From Mannheimia sp041807705 (GTDB taxonomy: Bacteria > Pseudomonadota > Gammaproteobacteria > Enterobacterales > Pasteurellaceae): a stretch of DNA of 64,000 bases. The position numbers and the translations under genes were made by a program. The notes below the pieces were generated by a model. The model was not told the DNA's origin and did not search any database. It worked only from the letters and a program-made list of their open reading frames with translations. Where the stretch lies: contig NZ_JBGTYY010000002.1 in NCBI RefSeq assembly GCF_041807705.1, forward strand, positions 127,231 through 191,230, given 5' to 3'. This document shows, one piece after another, positions 33,609-42,922 of the stretch (within the stretch, counting starts at the first letter, position 1; each line of letters opens with the position of its first letter).

Positions 33609-35111
33609 ATGTCATCAAATATCATTCCTCGTGAATTTGCTGCAATTGATTTAGGCTCAAATAGCTTTCATATGATTGTAGCCCGTATTGTGAATGGCTC
33701 AATTCAAGTCCTTTCTCGTCTTAAACGCCGTGTTCGATTAGCTGATGGGCTTGATGAAAATCTAATACTCAGCCAAGACGCTATCGACAGGGGTGTGGAT
33801 TGCTTGGCATTGTTTGCAAAACGCTTAAAAGGCTTTTCGCCGGAAAATGTGAAAGTGGTCGGTACTTATACCTTACGCAGAGCTGCAAATAAGCAAGACT
33901 TTCTTGGCCAAGCAAAAGCGGTTTTTCCTTATCCAATTTCAATTATTTCCGGGCAAGAAGAAGCTCGATTAATTTATTCAGGTGTTAGCCACACACAGCC
34001 CGAAACGGGTAGAAAGCTCGTAGTGGATATTGGTGGTGGCTCAACAGAAATTACTATTGGCGATAACTTTAATCCAATTCGGGCAGAAAGCCGTCATATG
34101 GGGTGCGTGAGTTTTGCCAAGCGTTTTTTTCCAAACGGGGAACTGACTACCGAACTCTTTGATAGTGCTTATCAGCTGGCAATGGAAAAAATTGAAGACT
34201 TGATGTGGGAGTACCAAGAATTAGGTTGGGAACACGCACTAGGCTCGTCAGGCACAATTAAAACTGTTCATCAAGTTCTTATTGCTAACGGCTATCGAGA
34301 TGGAATGATAACCGAGTCTCGCCTACAAAAAGTGATTGATTTATGTTTAGGATTTAAATCGTTGAATGAGATAAAAATGCGAGGATTACTGGAGGAACGA
34401 GTAGATGTGTTAGTTCCCGGTTTAGCTATTTTGTTAGCCCTTTTCCATACCTTCAAAATTGAAACCTTGCGCTATTCTAACGGCGCTTTACGAGAAGGCG
34501 TGATGTATGGCTTAGAAAAAAGTTTCCAAGTGGGCGATATTCGCCAGCGAACAGCTGAAGCCTTAGTGGAGCAGTTTGATTTAGATAAAAAGCAAGCTGC
34601 AAGAGTAGAGAAAACAGTATTTATGCTTTTTGATCAAATTCGAGGTTGGAAAAACCGTCGCCAAGTTGAAGATTTCCGCTCTATGTTGAAGTGGGCAAGT
34701 TTATTGCACGAAATTGGTATTGTTGTAAATCATAATAATGTTCATCGCCACTCAGCTTATTTGATTTCGAACCGAGATTTACCGGGTTTTGATTTTGAAC
34801 AGCAAACGTTGTTAGCGGTTTTAATGCGGTATCATCTCAAAGGGTTTAAGCGTTCTGATATTCGTAGTATTAACCGCTACCAATATCGTGATATTTTGAC
34901 CTTAGTTCGTTTATTTAGATTAGCGGTATTACTTAATCGTTCTCGCCAAGCAACGGTTGAACCGAAGCAGATTGTTCTTTCTATTGAAAATAACGATTGG
35001 CATTTAGCGTTTGACGAGGGATTTTTGAGCCAGAACCCATTAGCATTAGCTGATTTAGAAGACGAGCAAAAGATATTATCTACTGCAGATCTTAGTTTAA
35101 CCATTTCTTAA
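33609..35111 (+). CDS. ppx: Exopolyphosphatase
   Basis: Removes terminal phosphate from polyphosphate; Ppx/GppA family of the actin-like ATPase fold. Motifs: FAAIDLGSNSFHMIVARI, VVGTYTLRRA, IISGQEEARLIYSGV, VVDIGGGSTEITIGD, and a C-terminal HD-like domain with WASLLHEIG and HRHSAYLI. The ATG at 33609 gives 500 residues and the usual MSSNIIPREFAAIDLGSN start; the frame is open back to 33549 but those 20 residues are not family-like. Similarity to E. coli Ppx is higher than to GppA by eye. Confidence 0.92.
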   Translation: MSSNIIPREFAAIDLGSNSFHMIVARIVNGSIQVLSRLKRRVRLADGLDENLILSQDAIDRGVDCLALFAKRLKGFSPENVKVVGTYTLRRAANKQDFLGQAKAVFPYPISIISGQEEARLIYSGVSHTQPETGRKLVVDIGGGSTEITIGDNFNPIRAESRHMGCVSFAKRFFPNGELTTELFDSAYQLAMEKIEDLMWEYQELGWEHALGSSGTIKTVHQVLIANGYRDGMITESRLQKVIDLCLGFKSLNEIKMRGLLEERVDVLVPGLAILLALFHTFKIETLRYSNGALREGVMYGLEKSFQVGDIRQRTAEALVEQFDLDKKQAARVEKTVFMLFDQIRGWKNRRQVEDFRSMLKWASLLHEIGIVVNHNNVHRHSAYLISNRDLPGFDFEQQTLLAVLMRYHLKGFKRSDIRSINRYQYRDILTLVRLFRLAVLLNRSRQATVEPKQIVLSIENNDWHLAFDEGFLSQNPLALADLEDEQKILSTADLSLTIS

Positions 35112-35326
35112 AAGACAATCGCTATTCACTATTTTCATTAACGCTTAAAGGCGTTAATGATTTCCTTTCCAATAAAATTTGATCTACCTCGCATTTTTGA
35201 AATTTTCTTATTGAGATTATTCTATTAAGCCATTATTCTTTCTTTTATTGGAGTATATCTTCATAAATAGCTATTTATGGAGTGATACATCAAATTATAT
35301 TAAAAAAATAGATTGAGGAAAAACCT

Positions 35327-35791
35327 ATGTTATTAGCCGATTTATCAAGAGATGATTACGCAAAATCATTACCACCTCTATTTGCTCGCTTATGTGGGAA
35401 ATTAAAAACTTTAGATTTAGCGAATTTAGAACTAGGTTGGCAGGATTTAGAAGATGGCATTCGTATGAATGTGATGTCGTTTGAAACCAGCCCTGCAGAA
35501 GGCAAAAAAGCGGAAATGCACCGTAAATTTGTGGATATTCAACTTCTTATTGAAGGCGAAGAGATGATCGAATATGGCTTAAGCCAGCCTGATTTAGCAA
35601 AATATGATGAATATCGTGATGAAGCTGACTACCAGCTTACCGATGCGATTGATGATAAAAATGAAGTTATTCTTAAACCAAATATGTTTGCTATTTTCTT
35701 GCCTTATGAGCCACACAAACCGGGTAATTCAGTAAATGGCAATAAAGTATTGAAAAAATTAGTAGTAAAAGTTCCTGTGGAATTATTATAG
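35327..35791 (+). CDS. YhcH/YjgK/YiaL family protein
   Basis: Cupin-like family to which the sialic acid anomerase NanQ (YhcH) belongs; members handle sugar anomers. 154 residues with GIRMNVMSFETSPAEGKKAEMHRKFVDIQLLIEGEE, YGLSQPDLAKYDEYRDEADYQ and FAIFLPYEPHKPGNSV, which contain the metal-binding Glu/His residues. It starts a + strand run and ends 9 bp before an RpiR-type regulator. With no nan genes adjacent, the substrate is unknown. Confidence 0.85.
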   Translation: MLLADLSRDDYAKSLPPLFARLCGKLKTLDLANLELGWQDLEDGIRMNVMSFETSPAEGKKAEMHRKFVDIQLLIEGEEMIEYGLSQPDLAKYDEYRDEADYQLTDAIDDKNEVILKPNMFAIFLPYEPHKPGNSVNGNKVLKKLVVKVPVELL

Positions 35792-35800
35792 GAGGTGGGA

Positions 35801-36670
35801 ATGTCTGCTAGAGGAAAAATTCTTAATACAATCAGCTCACTACAAAATAGTTTAACTAAAACAGAAAAGAAAATAGCAGCAGTTATTTTATCTCAGCCGG
35901 AATTGCTTAGCCAATGTTCTTTATCTGAGGTTGCTAAACATTTAGATGTTGGTGAAGCAACCTTTATCCGTTTTTGCCGAACATTAGGCTTTAAAGGCTA
36001 TACTGATTTCAAATTAGAATTAGCAATAGAACTTGCTACTCAAAATCAAGATAAACGAGTTTTATTGGATACGGATGTATCTGAAGGCGATACATCGAAA
36101 GACATTGCCAATAAGCTAAAAAATAGCTTGGATAGTGCAATTAGTGAAACTATTAATTTGCTTGATTTTGATGTGCTGGAAAAAGTTGTACAAGAGCTAC
36201 GGAAGGCTAAAAGAATATTTTTATTTGGTGTAGGTTCTTCAGGGCTAACGGCAGAAGATGCCAAACATAAATTAATGCGGATTGGGCTGCAAACTGATGC
36301 AATAACTAATAATCATTTTATGTATATGCAAGCCGCTCTTGTTGAAGAAGGTGATTTAGTCATTGGTATAAGCCATTCAGGTTACTCTGAGGAGGTTGTG
36401 AAATCACTCCGTTTCTCTCGTGCAAATAAAGCCACTGCCGTTGCGATTACCCATAACTTACGTTCCCCTGTCACGGAAGAAGCAAATTATGTATTAATTA
36501 ATGGTAATCGACAAGGTCATATGCAAGGCGATTCTATTGGTACAAAAATGTCCCAGCTTTTTGTATTAGATTTAATTTATACCTTGCTAGTAAAAGCTGA
36601 GCCTGAAAACGCTTTAAAGCAAAAGCAAAAAACGTTGAATGTAATTTTAGAGCAGAGAATTAAAAGCTAG
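35801..36670 (+). CDS. MurR/RpiR family transcriptional regulator
   Basis: Sugar-phosphate-responsive regulator. An N-terminal HTH_6 domain (about residues 1-77, with SLSEVAKHLDVGEATFIRFCRTLGFKGYTDFKL) is joined to a SIS domain (about 125-260, IFLFGVGSSGLTAEDAKHKLMRIG and GISHSGYSEEVV). 289 residues. I use the ATG at 35801, 5 nt behind GGAGG; an in-frame GTG at 35795 falls inside that site. It is cotranscribed with the YhcH-like gene before it and precedes the yjiH-yjiG-peptidase genes, which it may control. Confidence 0.88.
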   Translation: MSARGKILNTISSLQNSLTKTEKKIAAVILSQPELLSQCSLSEVAKHLDVGEATFIRFCRTLGFKGYTDFKLELAIELATQNQDKRVLLDTDVSEGDTSKDIANKLKNSLDSAISETINLLDFDVLEKVVQELRKAKRIFLFGVGSSGLTAEDAKHKLMRIGLQTDAITNNHFMYMQAALVEEGDLVIGISHSGYSEEVVKSLRFSRANKATAVAITHNLRSPVTEEANYVLINGNRQGHMQGDSIGTKMSQLFVLDLIYTLLVKAEPENALKQKQKTLNVILEQRIKS

Positions 36671-36826
36671 TCAGAACATTGGTTTGTGAAAGCACAATCT
36701 GAGATTAATTTGTATTCATTTAAAGCAAGCAGTTATGAAAATAGCTGCTTGTTTTGTTTTTGGTGTTCTATTTCTTTTATTTAATTTGCAAATTATCAAG
36801 GAAATCTGACCGCTTATTAGTATTTT

Positions 36827-36842
36827 TGCGAAGTAGATCACA
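36827..36842 (+). promoter_or_regulatory. Candidate CRP site upstream of yjiH
   Basis: TGCGA-N6-TCACA. A TATAGA hexamer at 36862-36867 would make the site lie near -40, the class II arrangement. The left half has the C typical of Sxy-dependent sites, the right half is ordinary. Confidence 0.5.
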
Positions 36843-36902
36843 GTGTTTTTTAGATACTCGCTATAGAATAAGCACTATTTCATTTTATCTTAAGGAGTAT
36901 TT

Positions 36903-37541
36903 ATGGGTGACAATGTAACAACGAAAAAGCTGATTGTCGGTACAATTTCATTGGCGTGTGCAGTCATTTTCTTTGGTGGTTTTGCTAAAGATATTGCAGG
37001 CGGCATTTTTGATTTTGGTAAGCTAACAGGGCAATTCCCTGAATGGTTAAAAACAGCAGGGGGAACAAGTGCAAAAGGCGGCTTTATTTTTGCACTAACC
37101 TTAGTGCCTAGCGTAATGCTGGCACTTGGTTTTGTGGCAATTTTCGAACATTTCGGTGCTTTGGCTGCTGCTTCAAAATGGTTAAGCCCAATTTTAAGAC
37201 CGTTAATGGGCATTCCTGGTAGTGCTTCAATTTCATTAATTGCTAGTACACAAAGTACTGATGCAGGCAGCTCAACCACCAAGTTCCTACGCAATGAAGG
37301 CAAAATTACTTACAAAGAATTATTAATCTTTGCCGCCTTCCAATTTAGTGCAGGTGCATTACTCACGAACTTCTTAGCCTCTTTTGCTCCATTGTTATTA
37401 ATTTCAGATAAATCAGGTGCAGTTGCTCCAACCTCCATTGCAATGTGCTTAGGCGTGATTTTCCTATTCAAGATTTTCGGTGCTAATTTAATGCGTTTAT
37501 ATGTGAAAAAATTTGTAAAAGATACGGAGACAGAAGTATGA
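36903..37541 (+). CDS. yjiH: YjiH-like membrane protein (nucleoside-recognition/Gate domain)
   Basis: Integral membrane protein of 212 residues with about five hydrophobic segments and the Gate-domain signature SISLIASTQSTDAGSSTTKFLRNEGKI after a helix PILRPLMGIPGSA. Homologous to E. coli YjiH. TAAGGAG precedes the ATG. Its stop overlaps the start of yjiG by 4 bp (ATGA), so both halves are probably made together and form one transporter or gate. Substrate unknown. Confidence 0.83.
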   Translation: MGDNVTTKKLIVGTISLACAVIFFGGFAKDIAGGIFDFGKLTGQFPEWLKTAGGTSAKGGFIFALTLVPSVMLALGFVAIFEHFGALAAASKWLSPILRPLMGIPGSASISLIASTQSTDAGSSTTKFLRNEGKITYKELLIFAAFQFSAGALLTNFLASFAPLLLISDKSGAVAPTSIAMCLGVIFLFKIFGANLMRLYVKKFVKDTETEV

Positions 37542-37996
37542 GTACGCAAAAGAAATTAATTACAGATATTTTTATTGATGGTGCACGCAAAGGTTGGGAT
37601 ATTGCCGTACATAGCACAATTCCTAATGTACTGATGGCATTTGTGATTATTTATATGCTTAATGCGTCTGGCTTACTGAAAATCATTGGGGAATGGCTTG
37701 GTTTTATTATGGCACCAGTTGGTTTGCCAGGAGAGGCGATCGCGGTATTTCTTGCTGCATTTCTTAGCTGGGGAGGTGCGGCTGGAGTATTAGTTGCGCT
37801 AGTCCAAGAAGGTGTATTGAATGTTCAGCATATTGCTATCTTGCTACCGGGTATGGCATTAGTTGGTTCAACTGTGCAATATATGGGGCGTATTCTAGGC
37901 GTATTAGGCGTGCCAGGTAAACATTATTTAGTGCTATTTGGTATCTGCATTATCAATGCTTACCTTGCTATGTTTGTAATGCAATTTTTAATCTAG
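37538..37996 (+). CDS. yjiG: YjiG-like membrane protein (nucleoside-recognition/Gate domain)
   Basis: 152-residue membrane protein with four or five hydrophobic helices and the Gate motif PVGLPGEAIAVFLAAFLSWGGAAGVLVALVQEG (read at about residues 63-95). It overlaps yjiH by 4 bp and is followed after 9 bp by the M20 peptidase gene. In E. coli yjiH-yjiG is followed by iadA, an isoaspartyl dipeptidase; here a different peptidase takes that place. Confidence 0.83.
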   Translation: MSTQKKLITDIFIDGARKGWDIAVHSTIPNVLMAFVIIYMLNASGLLKIIGEWLGFIMAPVGLPGEAIAVFLAAFLSWGGAAGVLVALVQEGVLNVQHIAILLPGMALVGSTVQYMGRILGVLGVPGKHYLVLFGICIINAYLAMFVMQFLI

Positions 37997-38005
37997 GAGG
38001 CTGTA

Positions 38006-39130
38006 GTGGAAAAACAAATCGTCGAAAAATTCTTAGCAGAATTAAAAGAAATTACGGATATTGAAAGCCCAGCAAATTCCATTGAAGGCGTTAATCAAGT
38101 AGCACAATGGTTTATTAGTAAAGCTGAAAAATCTGGCTTAGAGTATAAATGTTTACCAATGACGAGCGATAAGGTAGCAGAGAGCTTGCTGATTAGTAAC
38201 GATCTGAATGCTTCGCAATATGATATTCTTTTTGTGGCTCATATGGACACAGTTTTCCCTGTGGGTACAAGTAAAGATGTCCCATTCACCTGTAAAGATG
38301 GAATTGTTAATGCACTAGGGGTAATTGATGATAAATCAGGTGCTCTTTTAACCTTCTATATTTTAGAAGAATTAGATTTAAGCAAGTTGAAAATTGCGAT
38401 TTACCTGAACTCACACGAAGAAATTGGCTCAACTTATGCGAAAGAAAGCATTCGTGAATATGCCCGAAAATCAAAATATTGCTTTGTAATGGAGCCAGCC
38501 CGTGAAGATGGCTCAATGGTGGCAACTCGAAAAGGGGTCATTACCTATGATGTTGAATTTCACGGTGTGGCTGCTCACGCAGGGAATAACCCAGAACGAG
38601 GGCGTTCAGCCTTAGTTGAAGCAGCTAATTTTATTGTGGAATTCTCTAAACTGAATGATTACCAAGTAGGGCATACCTTTAACTGTGTAATGACGCACGG
38701 CGGCACTGCACATAATGTGATTGCTGATTATGCCAAATTAACTATTGAAATGCGTTATCGTTTGCCATCATCAAGAGAATATTTTGAGCAGCAATTGCAA
38801 CGAGTGCTAGGCAATCCGCTCATAGAGGGGGTAACTTCAACTAAAACTTTGGTAAATGATGAAGCTCCAATGATTGATGAGGTTTATTTACCAAAAATCA
38901 AAGTATTATTTGATGAGGTAGGAAGTGAATTACAAACTGAGACTAAATGGGTTGATGCAGGTGGATTAAGTGATGGTAATATTGCATCTTCAGCAGGTTG
39001 CCCAACTATTGATGGTTTAGGTCCAACAGGGGGTAATATGCACGCTAAAACTGAATATTTGGTTGTTGATTCGATTATCCCGAAACGTAATTTAGTTGTT
39101 AGTGTGATTAAGCGGTTATTTAATCTCTAA
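38006..39130 (+). CDS. M20 family metallopeptidase (carboxypeptidase G2-like)
   Basis: Di-zinc exopeptidase or deacylase, cytoplasmic (no signal peptide). Metal and catalytic blocks in order: AHMDTVFP (His, Asp), GVIDDKSGA (bridging Asp), NSHEEIGS (catalytic Glu and metal Glu), MEPAR and GPTGGNMHAKTE (last His); the dimerisation lid has GVAAHAGNNPERGRSA. 374 residues. GTG start 5 nt behind AGGAGG. Probably acts on a small peptide or N-acyl amino acid delivered by YjiHG; the exact substrate cannot be told. Confidence 0.85.
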   Translation: MEKQIVEKFLAELKEITDIESPANSIEGVNQVAQWFISKAEKSGLEYKCLPMTSDKVAESLLISNDLNASQYDILFVAHMDTVFPVGTSKDVPFTCKDGIVNALGVIDDKSGALLTFYILEELDLSKLKIAIYLNSHEEIGSTYAKESIREYARKSKYCFVMEPAREDGSMVATRKGVITYDVEFHGVAAHAGNNPERGRSALVEAANFIVEFSKLNDYQVGHTFNCVMTHGGTAHNVIADYAKLTIEMRYRLPSSREYFEQQLQRVLGNPLIEGVTSTKTLVNDEAPMIDEVYLPKIKVLFDEVGSELQTETKWVDAGGLSDGNIASSAGCPTIDGLGPTGGNMHAKTEYLVVDSIIPKRNLVVSVIKRLFNL

Positions 39131-39212
39131 AAACAGATACAAGCGGTCAAATTTCTACGTTTTGTTGCAATTTAGCGAGCTGTAACAAGACTATTGGTTA
39201 CAGCTCTTTATT

Positions 39213-40103
39213 TTATAGATATTGTTGTTGCTCTTTCATCAGTTGAGAGAAGAAATCAATCAGCACTCGTACTTTTGGCGATAGATAACGGCGGTTTGGG
39301 TAGAGTAGGCTGATTTGCAGGGAATCTTGCTCTAAAAATGGCATAATCGGCACTAACTCGCCATTTTTGAGTTCTTCTTTTATCAAAAACTTCGGAATAT
39401 TGATAATACCTAATCCTGCTTTAGCCATTTGCACTAACGCATAGCCATTATTACTGTAAATTTTCCCCTCAGGTTTAATACTGCTTTTCTGACCTTGTTG
39501 CGTGAATTGCCATTGTTGATGGTATTCATAAAGTAAGCAACCTCGTTTATTTAGTTCTTCAAGGCTTTGTGGTTCGCCATTTTGGGTGAGGTAATCAGGT
39601 GAAGCAACCAGGACGAGGTACGAGTCGGCAATTTTTTTCGCTACAATAGAGCTGTCAGCAAGACTACCAATACGCAAAACTAAATCGAAACCCTCAGCAA
39701 TTACATCAACTCGGCGGTCGCTAAATTCAATGTGAAGCTGTAAATTAGGGTAGCCTTCCATAAACTTCGCTAAATAAGGAGCAATAAAGCGAGAGCCAAA
39801 ATCCATCGGCACAGACATTATGATTTTGCCTTGTAATGTTGAGCTGATATTACTCACGCTGGCTTCCGCCTCTTTCAACTCATTTAAAATCGGCAAACAG
39901 CGTTGATAGTAGAGTAATCCTGCCTCAGTTGGGGTGATTTTACGCGTGGTGCGTTGTAGCAAACGGACATTTAAATGCTCTTCTAATTGAGCCACTAATT
40001 TGCTTGCCATCGGTAACGAGATTTGAGCTTGCTGTGCCGCTTGGGTAAAACTTTGGGTTTCAATGACTTTGCAAAATAGACTGATTGCGTTTAGTTTATC
40101 CAT
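39213..40103 (-). CDS. LysR family transcriptional regulator
   Basis: 296 residues: winged HTH at residues 1-60 (FTQAAQQAQISLPMASKLVAQLEEHLNVRLLQRTTR) and a periplasmic-binding-protein-like effector domain. It belongs to the CrgA-like group by its YQRCLPIL and effector-domain pattern. Divergent from topA with a 129-bp gap; such regulators often control a neighbour, but the neighbour here is housekeeping, so its target is unknown. Confidence 0.88.
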   Translation of the reverse strand: MDKLNAISLFCKVIETQSFTQAAQQAQISLPMASKLVAQLEEHLNVRLLQRTTRKITPTEAGLLYYQRCLPILNELKEAEASVSNISSTLQGKIIMSVPMDFGSRFIAPYLAKFMEGYPNLQLHIEFSDRRVDVIAEGFDLVLRIGSLADSSIVAKKIADSYLVLVASPDYLTQNGEPQSLEELNKRGCLLYEYHQQWQFTQQGQKSSIKPEGKIYSNNGYALVQMAKAGLGIINIPKFLIKEELKNGELVPIMPFLEQDSLQISLLYPNRRYLSPKVRVLIDFFSQLMKEQQQYL

Positions 40104-40232
40104 TTTCTCTATTCTTTATATTGTAATTTCTGCTAAGGCTTGCTATCGTAAAAATAGTATGTGTAAAAATCAACACAAAAAGAAATAAATTCAAGAAATC
40201 TTAAATAATTATTAAAAATTAGGTAATAAATT

Positions 40233-42839
40233 ATGGGCAAATCACTCGTTATTGTGGAGTCTCCTGCTAAGGCAAAAAAAATTAATCAATATCTTGGTAG
40301 CAATTATGTGGTGAAATCAAGTGTCGGGCATATTCGTGATTTACCGAAAAGCGGTAGCGATGAAAAAGCCGAAAAAGCAAAGCCGATCTCAACAAAAGGA
40401 ATGAGTGCTGAGGAAAAAGTAAAAGTAAAAGCAGAAAAAGAACGTACTGCGTTAGTAAAACGTATGGGGATCGACCCATACAACGGCTGGAAAGCGAACT
40501 ATCAGATTATGCCTGATAAAGAAAAGGTGGTGTCTGAATTAAAATCACTGGCGAAGAAAGCAGACCATATCTATCTCGCAACCGACTTGGATAGAGAAGG
40601 GGAGGCGATTGCGTGGCATTTGCGTGAGATTATTGGTGGCGACGATAGCCGTTTTAGCCGAGTGGTCTTTAATGAAATTACCAAAGATGCAATTAAAAAG
40701 GCGTTTGAAGATCCGCAGCCGCTGAATATTGATCGTGTTAATTCTCAACAAACTCGCCGCTTTTTAGACAGAGTGGTAGGCTTTATGGTATCGCCATTAC
40801 TGTGGAAAAAAGTTGCTCGTGGCTTATCCGCAGGGCGTGTGCAATCTGTGGCGGTAAAATTGCTCGTTGAGCGTGAGCGTGAAATTAAAGCATTCCAAAG
40901 TGAAGAGTTTTGGACAATTCAAGCCAATACGCAAATTAATCGTAAAAAATTACCGCTTGAATTAACCTCGTATAAAGGCAAAAAATTCGCAGCAAAGAAT
41001 GAAGAAGAAGCCAACGTTGCGGTTCAAGCGTTAGAAAAAAGTGATTTTATTATTTCTAATATTGAAGCGAAAGAAACGAGTTCTCGTGCCTCTGCTCCAT
41101 TCATTACTTCATCGTTACAACGTACCGCAAGCACACGTTTAGGCTTTGGGGTAAAGAAAACAATGATGTTGGCACAGCGTTTGTATGAAGCAGGTTATAT
41201 TACTTATATGCGTACAGACTCTACAAACCTAAGCCGTGAAGCTCTAGCGATGGCTCGAGGTTATATTGAAGATAACTTCGGTGCAAATTATTTGCCTGAA
41301 AAAGCCAATGTGTATCGCAGTAAAGATAACGCACAAGAAGCCCACGAAGCCATTCGTCCGTCTGATGTAAACGTGAAAATGGCAGATTTAAAAGGTATGG
41401 ATAAAGACGCAGAACGTTTATATGACCTAATTTGGCGTCGTTTCTTAGCTTGTCAGATGTTGCCTGCACGTTATGATTCGACTTCATTAACCGTTCGAGC
41501 TGGCGATTATGAATTAAAAGCAAACGGACGTGTAATGCGTTTTGACGGTTGGACAAAAGTATTGCCTGTGCAAGGGAAAAATCCTGAAGATCAAGAATTA
41601 CCTGCAGTAGAACTTAACCAAAAACTCAACCTTGATGAGGTTGTACCAAGCCAGCACTTTACCAAACCACCAGCCCGTTTTAATGAGGCTTCTCTGGTGG
41701 CAGAGCTTGAAGAACGGAAAATTGGTCGTCCTTCAACTTATGCTTCGATTATTTCAACCATTCAAGAGCGTGGTTATGTTCGTACCGAAAATAAACGCTT
41801 TTATGTGGAAAAAATTGGCGAAGTGGTAACGGATCGTCTAAATGAATCGTTTAAAGATTTAATGAACTACGATTTTACCGCTAATATGGAGGAAATTCTC
41901 GACCAAATTGCGGAAGGCAATAAGAATTGGAAAGAAGAGTTAAATACATTCTTCAAACATTTCTCTGAAGAGCTAACCCAAGCGGAATTAGATGAGCTTG
42001 AAGGCGGAATGAAGCCAAATAGCATTGTACCAACGGAGATTGATTGCCCAACCTGTGCAAGAAAAATGGCAATTCGTACCGCTTCTACAGGGGTTTTCTT
42101 AGGTTGTACAGGCTATGCTTTACCACCGAAAGAGCGTTGCAAAACCACGATGAATTTAATTCCAGAAGCAGAATTTTTCAATGTGCTGGATTCTGATTCC
42201 GAAACTAAGGCGTTAATGGCCCGTAAACGTTGCCCGAAATGTGATTCTGCGATGGATAGTTATGTGATTGACGCAGAGCGTAAATTGCACGTTTGTGGGA
42301 ATAATCCAAATTGCGATGGCTACATTGTAGAACAAGGCTCATTTAAAATTAAAGGTTATGATGGGCCTGTTGTTGAATGCGATAAATGTGGTGCAGATAT
42401 GCACTTAAAACTCGGTCGTTTTGGTAAATATATGGGGTGTACAAGCTGTGATAACACTCGCAAAGTGTTGAAAAATGGCGAAGTTGCTCCACCACGAGAA
42501 GAGCCTATCGCTTTCCCAGAGTTAAAATGCGAAAAAGCCGATGCCTATTTTGTGTTGCGTGATGGTGCAAGTGGAGTATTTATGTCTGCCCACAATTTCC
42601 CAAAAGTGCGTGAAAGTCGAGCGCCAAAAGTGGCTGAATTGGCAAAATATCGTGAAAGATTGCCTGAAAAATTACAATATCTTGCTGATGCTCCACAGCA
42701 AGATCCTGAAGGGAATGAGGCGATTATTCGCTTTAGTCGTAAAGAGAAACGTCAATATGTTACTTCAGAGAAAAACGGTAAGGCGACCAAATGGATCGTT
42801 GATTACGTTGATGGAAAATGGGTAGAACGCACAAAATAA
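40233..42839 (+). CDS. topA: DNA topoisomerase I
   Basis: Type IA topoisomerase that relaxes negative supercoils. The TOPRIM domain opens with MGKSLVIVESPAKAKKINQYLG and has DLDREGEAIAWHL; the catalytic tyrosine is Tyr325 in ITYMRTDSTNLS. The C-terminal part holds zinc-ribbon repeats (CPTCARKM, CPKCDSAM, CDKCGADM). 868 residues, normal. A perfect 18-bp-stem terminator made of uptake sequences follows. Confidence 0.98.
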   Translation: MGKSLVIVESPAKAKKINQYLGSNYVVKSSVGHIRDLPKSGSDEKAEKAKPISTKGMSAEEKVKVKAEKERTALVKRMGIDPYNGWKANYQIMPDKEKVVSELKSLAKKADHIYLATDLDREGEAIAWHLREIIGGDDSRFSRVVFNEITKDAIKKAFEDPQPLNIDRVNSQQTRRFLDRVVGFMVSPLLWKKVARGLSAGRVQSVAVKLLVEREREIKAFQSEEFWTIQANTQINRKKLPLELTSYKGKKFAAKNEEEANVAVQALEKSDFIISNIEAKETSSRASAPFITSSLQRTASTRLGFGVKKTMMLAQRLYEAGYITYMRTDSTNLSREALAMARGYIEDNFGANYLPEKANVYRSKDNAQEAHEAIRPSDVNVKMADLKGMDKDAERLYDLIWRRFLACQMLPARYDSTSLTVRAGDYELKANGRVMRFDGWTKVLPVQGKNPEDQELPAVELNQKLNLDEVVPSQHFTKPPARFNEASLVAELEERKIGRPSTYASIISTIQERGYVRTENKRFYVEKIGEVVTDRLNESFKDLMNYDFTANMEEILDQIAEGNKNWKEELNTFFKHFSEELTQAELDELEGGMKPNSIVPTEIDCPTCARKMAIRTASTGVFLGCTGYALPPKERCKTTMNLIPEAEFFNVLDSDSETKALMARKRCPKCDSAMDSYVIDAERKLHVCGNNPNCDGYIVEQGSFKIKGYDGPVVECDKCGADMHLKLGRFGKYMGCTSCDNTRKVLKNGEVAPPREEPIAFPELKCEKADAYFVLRDGASGVFMSAHNFPKVRESRAPKVAELAKYRERLPEKLQYLADAPQQDPEGNEAIIRFSRKEKRQYVTSEKNGKATKWIVDYVDGKWVERTK

Positions 42840-42855
42840 TAGATTAATTGATGTT

Positions 42856-42920
42856 ACAAGCGGTTAAATTTCTCTCATTTTTTGCAATTTGCAAATTATA
42901 AAAGAAATTTAACCGCTTGT
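42856..42920. terminator. Uptake-sequence-pair terminator between topA and yvcK
   Basis: ACAAGCGGTTAAATTTCT (42856-42873) is the exact reverse complement of 42903-42920, an 18-bp stem, then TTTTTA. Convergent genes. Confidence 0.8.
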
Positions 42921-42922
42921 TT

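Noticed and set aside
35112..35326. Regulatory RNA after ppx
   Set aside because: Only a weak CATTAACGC/GCGTTAATG-type hairpin after ppx, which fits a terminator; nothing further is seen.
42856..42920. Repeated ACAAGCGGT motifs as CRISPR or phage repeats
   Set aside because: They are the family's DNA-uptake signal, scattered and not regularly spaced; no cas genes are present.
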